From Xiphophorus maculatus (lineage: Eukaryota > Chordata > Actinopteri > Cyprinodontiformes > Poeciliidae): DNA of 64,000 bases. The notes beneath the pieces were generated by a model that did no database searches, had not been told where the DNA came from, and saw only the letters and a list, made by a program, of their open reading frames with translations. The stretch lies in NCBI RefSeq assembly GCF_002775205.1, contig NC_036458.1, forward strand, positions 4,370,560 through 4,434,559, given 5' to 3'. Shown here piece by piece: positions 59,281 through 64,000 of the stretch (position 1 is the stretch's first letter; every line of letters begins with the position of its first letter). The translations under genes were made by a program, and so were the position numbers.

Positions 59281-59430
59281 TCACTTCAATTCAAAAAATA
59301 CTTTATTTAAATTAAAAGTTGTAGTAACTTCTACCATCCGTATCTTCAGAGTTCTTGGTGATGCTGTAGGGGGGAAGATTCTCCGGAAGCAGTCAGTCTC
59401 ACAACCAATTTGAAGAGGCCTCTGACTGAA
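59281..59430. repeat. LINE-like 3' tail, copy 2
   Basis: It shares CAATTTGAAGAGGCCTCTGA, then CTGAAGGCTG, with copy 1, preceded by a TACTTTATTTAAATTAAAAG tail block. Confidence 0.45.
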
Positions 59431-60446
59431 GGCTGATGCTGTGTGCCTCATGACTGACATAACATACAGAAAAATACATACCAACAATAAAAACAATGTT
59501 TTAGTAATGAAATTTCAACTGCAGGACTTTACAATTGTTTTAAATGCACAATAAATGGAGGAGGAGAGGGAAGATGCTCATTCTTTTAGTGTTGAGTCAA
59601 TGACATCACAAAAGGCAAAACAGTCTAGTAAACCAAGAAAGTTTCAACAAAGTTCAGGTTTACATTCAAGCTTACATTCACATTCTTTGTGAATGTAAGC
59701 TTATTTTGAGGTGCCAATATGGTTTTCATGGTGCCTATTAATGTATATTAAACTATATTTTGTATTTCACCTACTAAAATATTTAGTTATAAGCTTTTCT
59801 TACTTTATGCATTTATTTTAACGGTGGCACCCTGTCTTCTCACATACACCTCAAATGTTTTGTTGTACGGCTTATGCATAAATACATGTAAAGGTGGAAT
59901 TTGATTTAAAACGTGAAATAATGGGAGCAGACTATTTGATTTCCAGTGAACTGTGATCAGTTACCTTGTGTAATGTTACAAGAAAAATGCAAGAATTTGT
60001 TTGTGGATGGGTAGATTTGATTTTGACTTAATGTTTTACAACAGAAAATCATAGTAGAAAACTGTCTAAGGCCATTTTTATAGCTGACTAAATCTAATTT
60101 AAGTTGTATCTTACAGTCTAATAACTAGCTTTAGTTTTTTAGGATGTTACTCTACAGTAAAGTATCCTGAAAACATTTTCTTCAATACAATCATGAGAAC
60201 AATTTGGTTTAAATTGCTGTTGAAGATATTCTGCCATTTGGATTTTTTATTTTGAAAATGTACATATTTACCACCCATAACATGACCTCTATCCAGACCA
60301 GGACAAAAGTTTATTTAAAAACAACTTGCAGAAAGCAAAAGGCAGAGTTAAAATATTCCATTTACACCAAAAACTCAGAAAAAAAGCCTGTAAAACAGGA
60401 AATGCTGACACAGAACATTGGTTGTGATTCATCTGATGCACATGAT

Positions 60447-62834
60447 TCATGTGTAGAGGTCAAAATCAATCCTTTTCGAGTTGTAGAACTGAGATCCCCC
60501 CTGATCCACCCTCCTGCAGTAGACGCCGCTGCTGAAATAGCCTTCATCCACCCAACCCTGCAGAAACAGAGTGTAAGAAGATTAAAGCCCACAAGGTCAG
60601 ACTGGGGTTAAATGGAGGACAAGTTAACAACTTTATTATCTAGTAAACATAATGGGATTTAGTAATAAACAAAAACATCTTTTAAGTCCTTTGTAATGCT
60701 GCACTTCTGCTTATGACCACAGAGATGAAGACTATTTACACTTAAAAATGCAATCTGCTTAGATTACAGCAATTTCTACCATTTAAAATTGAATTAATTA
60801 CAATATTTTACTTCTAGGGTTTAAATTCAAAGGCATCAATATATGACTAAAACGACTGATCATAATAATTGTGATTAATCGATTACTGGAACAATTGTCA
60901 ACTAATTTACTTATTATTTAATCATTAAATGAAGTTTACTGACTCAACAAAAACCCATTTGCTGAAAGTAAAACACGGTCAGAACATTAATTAAACCAAA
61001 CCTGTATAAAAATATATACATTTTGCATTTGTTTTCTCCTATTAACCATCTTTTGCTATCAATTTGCACAGCTTGATATTTTTTTTAGTTGCAGATGCAT
61101 CATTTGCTACAAAAGATCAAGTGTGAACTAAAGGAATGCTATATTATTACATTTTAAGCAATTAAATGTTTATTTTCTTATTTTAAAAAATAATTAAATT
61201 GTTTATTTGCATCTTTTAAAGCATTTCAAATATTGCATTAAAAAGGCTTGAATAAAAATGTGTACATTTTTTTTATCTGATTAATTGACGAATCATCAGA
61301 ATAATCAATGATTAAAATAATTCCTCTACATTACCTGCATCTGTTCGCTGGTGAAGGGCCCGTAGATTTCAGACTTCTCTTCGTTCTCCCATTTGTATTC
61401 CCACATGACTTCATCACTCACTAAAAAAATAGAAATAAATTAATCAAACCAAGCAGATATCAACTAAAAATAAAGGCAAACATAAAAAAATCTGACATAT
61501 TAACCTCTTTTGTCTTCCTCGTCTTTGTTTTCGGACTTTTCTCCAACCTTCTCGTCAAACTTGTCCCCAAACATGTCGAGCTCGTCGTCTTGCTTCTCAC
61601 CGCCGCTCCGTTTCTGCTCCACCGCCGGCCGCTTGCTGGTCATGCTCTTCATCATGTACGCCAGTTTTTCATACGTCTGCTGGTAAATTTCAAACATCCC
61701 GGATCCGACCAGTCTGTCCGCCAACGCTGTGAGCCTGTCGAGCTTCTCCGTGTCCCGGTTAGGCTCCTCTGTGGGATCTTTGTCTTCCCCCAACTTCGCC
61801 TTCTTTCGTCCACTGAGTCCTCCCAGCCTCCGGAGGGCGGTAGCGACCGTTTCTCCGGGTTGCAACAACTCAATTACGGCTTCGGTAAGCTGCTGCTGCG
61901 TTAAGGACGCCAGCGGATCCTCTGCCGGCTCGGCCTCCTCTTCCTCCTCATCTTCCTGGTCGGCCTGCTGCTCTTCTCTCTGTTTTTCTTCCTCAGCCTC
62001 GTCCTCATCGCCAGCTCTGCGTTTCCGTTTGGCTGCAAGGCCTTTCTTTTTTTTTTTGAAAGGCTGCTCTTTTATTCTCACCTGCAAGAAAAGCCTTTTA
62101 GTACTTGTTGCAAATTGCTTCACTGGAAGAACACCAAGTATTTTTTGTCTAGTTTCTACTGCAAATATCCTAGTACACTGGAAATAAGGCAAAACTAACT
62201 TACAAGTAACTTTTCAGCAACACATAGAAGCTTGTCTTAAGTCAATAATGCCTTAATATTCAATGAAAAAGTACTAGTTCCATTGGCAGATTATTTCATT
62301 TATGTCACCATCGACAACAGACACTACGCTGTTACCTAGCAACACCAGCCAAGCCCAGGCCGTCACCTAGCAACCAAATTCTAGTTCCACTGGCAGATTA
62401 CTTCACTTATTCAATTCAATTTAAAAATACTTCAACCAGTCCCAAAGGAAAATTAAATAAGACATTTTCCAAAGTTTTAAGTCAAATAATCTGCCAGTGG
62501 AACCAGAACTTTATCATCAATATTCATTCATCATTACTTAAACAAGCTCCTATATCTTGCTGAAAATTGACTTCTACATTAGTTGTTTTTATTTACATTG
62601 TACTGAGATATTTGTGATTTTGCAGTGTTGTAAAGTGTAAATAAACCAAACATAATATTATTTTATATCTAAATACCCAGTCTATGTTGTCAAGCCAGTT
62701 GTCTCTAATTTGTGTTTCCTTTTTGATGAAATAGTTTCCCTCGGAGTCAAAGTGTCCTTCTTGCATCTCTTCTTCCAGATTAAAAGGCGTAATGGAAACT
62801 CCTTCGTCGTAGTCAATTGTCGCTCCTTCTTGGC
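60447..62834 (-). CDS. cd2bp2: CD2 antigen cytoplasmic tail-binding protein 2, 3' part
   Basis: This is the U5 snRNP-associated GYF-domain protein (yeast Lin1/Snu40 relative), which binds proline-rich tails such as CD2 and PPQQ-type splicing factors. Four coding exons are in the window: 62677-62834, 61505-62081, 61335-61420 and 60447-60557, all in phase. The first enters with one base carried from an exon beyond the right edge, so the N-terminus is missing. Conserved blocks are [29 protein letters not shown] and an acidic/basic linker (AAKRKRR, then Glu-rich), followed by [11 protein letters not shown]. The C-terminal GYF domain has VMWEYKWEN, the signature [17 protein letters not shown], and [13 protein letters not shown] at the stop, identical in layout to human. 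AATAAA (minus) lies at 60310-60315. Confidence 0.94.
60845..61325. repeat. ATTAATCG-type MITE in the last cd2bp2 intron
   Basis: It contains TGTGATTAATCGATTACTGG, GACTCAACAAAAACCCATTT and TCTGATTAATTGACGAATCA. Its right end comes within about 10 bp of the exon at 61335. Confidence 0.6.
62145..62626. repeat. CACTGCAAAAA-family foldback element in cd2bp2 intron
   Basis: The left arm has GTATTTTTTGTCTAGTTTCT and GGCAAAACTAACTTACAAGT. The right arm ends in GTGATTTTGCAGTG. The middle has GTTACCTAGCAAC (62331-62343) and GTCACCTAGCAAC (62362-62374). Confidence 0.6.
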
Positions 62835-64000
62835 CTAAAAAACAAAGTTTCCATTGACAAATCAAACAAATTCCAACTATTTTTCTATAAGTTAAAGCAT
62901 AACCTTGCTTTTAATAAACTAAAACAATTTAATTAATTTAAGTTTATTTCATAGGAACAGACACAAATCAACACAGACAAACTGAACAAAACAGCAACCC
63001 CATGTTTGCATCATAATGCTTATAGCAGAAGTTAATTCACAGCACTTGTCTCTAGATGGGTTTTATAAACAGTACATCTAAAAACCAATAGAAATTGAAA
63101 TAATAATTATTTAAAATAGAAGAATGAAGCATACAGTGTTTTGCAAAGTTGCAAAAACTACATCATGTGATTTTATATGATCAAGACAAAGCAGTGGATA
63201 ATATTGAAAGGGATGGAAATGATAGCTGGTTTTCAGTTAGCATATTTTCCGCTAATATGCTAACAATAACAGAGCTAATTTTTGGCTTAGTTAATGTTAT
63301 GATGCTAACTTTGAAAACGTTTAGCGTACTTAGCTTCTCCCAAATAAATTTTTCTGGGTAAATCGTAAAGCACTAATTTACTTGGTTCTTTTGATGTACA
63401 AAATAAAATATAAATGAATCAAATTGAAGACAAGACATTACTAGTCAACACAACAGGTCAATGGCAGTTAGCTGAAGGGATGCTATTAGCTTCCTATGTA
63501 TCATGGTCAGTCTTTTATTGTTTTCAGCTTTCGCACTTCTAATAAATTCAATGATGGTTTAGCACTTTAGCATTAGCAGAAGTAGTGTTTCTCATTAGTG
63601 CTTTGGTGTTAACTTTTTAGTTAGCAATAGCAGTGGGTGATGTGGACTTAAAGTATTTTTGCAATATTTTGTGGGATATTTTATTCATAAAAGGTACGGC
63701 TTCCACTGGCAGATTATTTCACATATAGCAAGACATTTTTCCATGCTACAAGTGAAATAATCTGCCAGTGGAACTAAAACTGAGTTGCTAGGTAACGGGC
63801 TAGGCTTGGCTGAGGTGGAACTAGAAATCTTTCACCAATATTAAGGAATTCTTTTCTAAACAAGCTCCTATATCTTGCTGAAAAGTTACTTGTAAGTTAG
63901 TTTTGTTTTATTTCAGGTGTGCCAAGAGCTAAAAACTAGACCAAAAATACTTTGTAAGATTTTGTGTTTTTGCAGTGTTGGACTCTATTTAATAATTAGG
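62835..64000. other. Intron of cd2bp2 running off the right edge
   Basis: No upstream cd2bp2 exon was found here, so this stretch is probably intron. Bases 63200-63640 are unusually rich in GCTAA/TTAGC words, a common teleost intergenic texture. Bases 63690-63980 hold another CACTGCAAAAA-family copy with GTTGCTAGGTAAC at 63784-63796. Confidence 0.5.
63690..63980. repeat. CACTGCAAAAA-family element, right part
   Basis: TTCCACTGGCAGATTATTTC and its inverse ATAATCTGCCAGTGGAACTA face each other. The right arm runs GTTACTTGTAAGTTAGTTTT to TTGTGTTTTTGCAGTG at about 63978. Confidence 0.6.

Larger units (their letters stand above)
56900..60446. other. prr14 upstream intron, promoter and cd2bp2 3' flank
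   Basis: Between the prr14 start-codon exon and its first exon lies a 2-kb intron that includes a LINE-like tail (57361-57545). Beyond the promoter at about 58.9-59.1 kb, bases 59281-59430 hold a second related tail. The cd2bp2 3' UTR enters from the right, with minus-strand AATAAA at 60310-60315. No other gene is supported. Confidence 0.55.

Noticed and set aside
61590-62187. Plus-strand Ser/Phe-rich open frames
   Set aside because: Antisense shadows of the Glu/Lys-rich cd2bp2 exon.

Overview
This window is nuclear DNA from a ray-finned fish, most likely a percomorph teleost. The genes have GT-AG introns, the proteins read as teleost versions of human proteins, and the intergenic DNA is AT-rich and packed with short palindromic DNA transposons. 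The organism call is inference. The gene identities rest on protein similarity I recognise by eye, backed by exon frames that join without error.

Layout, left to right: cox6a2 (+, 3.3-4.5 kb), armc5 (-, 5.6-13.5 kb), a trihelix/Myb-SANT gene (+, 14.3-16.4 kb), a HARBI1-like gene (-, 17.6-20.6 kb), elob (-, 22.2-26.3 kb), a THAP-plus-integrase-core gene (-, 28.1-33.8 kb), rusf1 (-, 34.9-38.6 kb), tmem265 (+, 42.0-43.7 kb, with an upstream untranslated exon near 40.9 kb), prr14 (-, 45.1-56.9 kb, promoter near 58.9 kb) and the 3' part of cd2bp2 (-, 60.4 kb to beyond the right edge).

COX6A2, ARMC5, RUSF1, TMEM265, PRR14 and CD2BP2 all lie in human 16p11.2, so this is a conserved synteny block. 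elob (human 16p13.3) is an addition, as are three genes built from mobile-element proteins. The Myb-like gene and the HARBI1-like gene are the two protein types a Harbinger DNA transposon encodes. Here they sit convergently side by side, both intact and spliced, and the nuclease has lost its catalytic acidic residues. That makes a co-domesticated Harbinger pair the strongest candidate for a little-described system. The second candidate is the THAP/integrase gene between elob and rusf1: ten coding exons in frame, 369 residues.

Non-coding DNA is dominated by several foldback/MITE families: CACTGCAAAAA ends, ATTAATCG-rich ends, ACTCAAGTA-rich, GGGGTGTCCAAA ends, and TTTCCGCC ends with TTTCTAGAAA-rich interiors. 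Other notable features are a tandemly duplicated 5' exon of tmem265, a GC-AG intron in armc5, and a divergent armc5/Myb promoter with several ZNF143-like motifs. I saw no tRNA, rRNA, CRISPR array or complete autonomous transposon.
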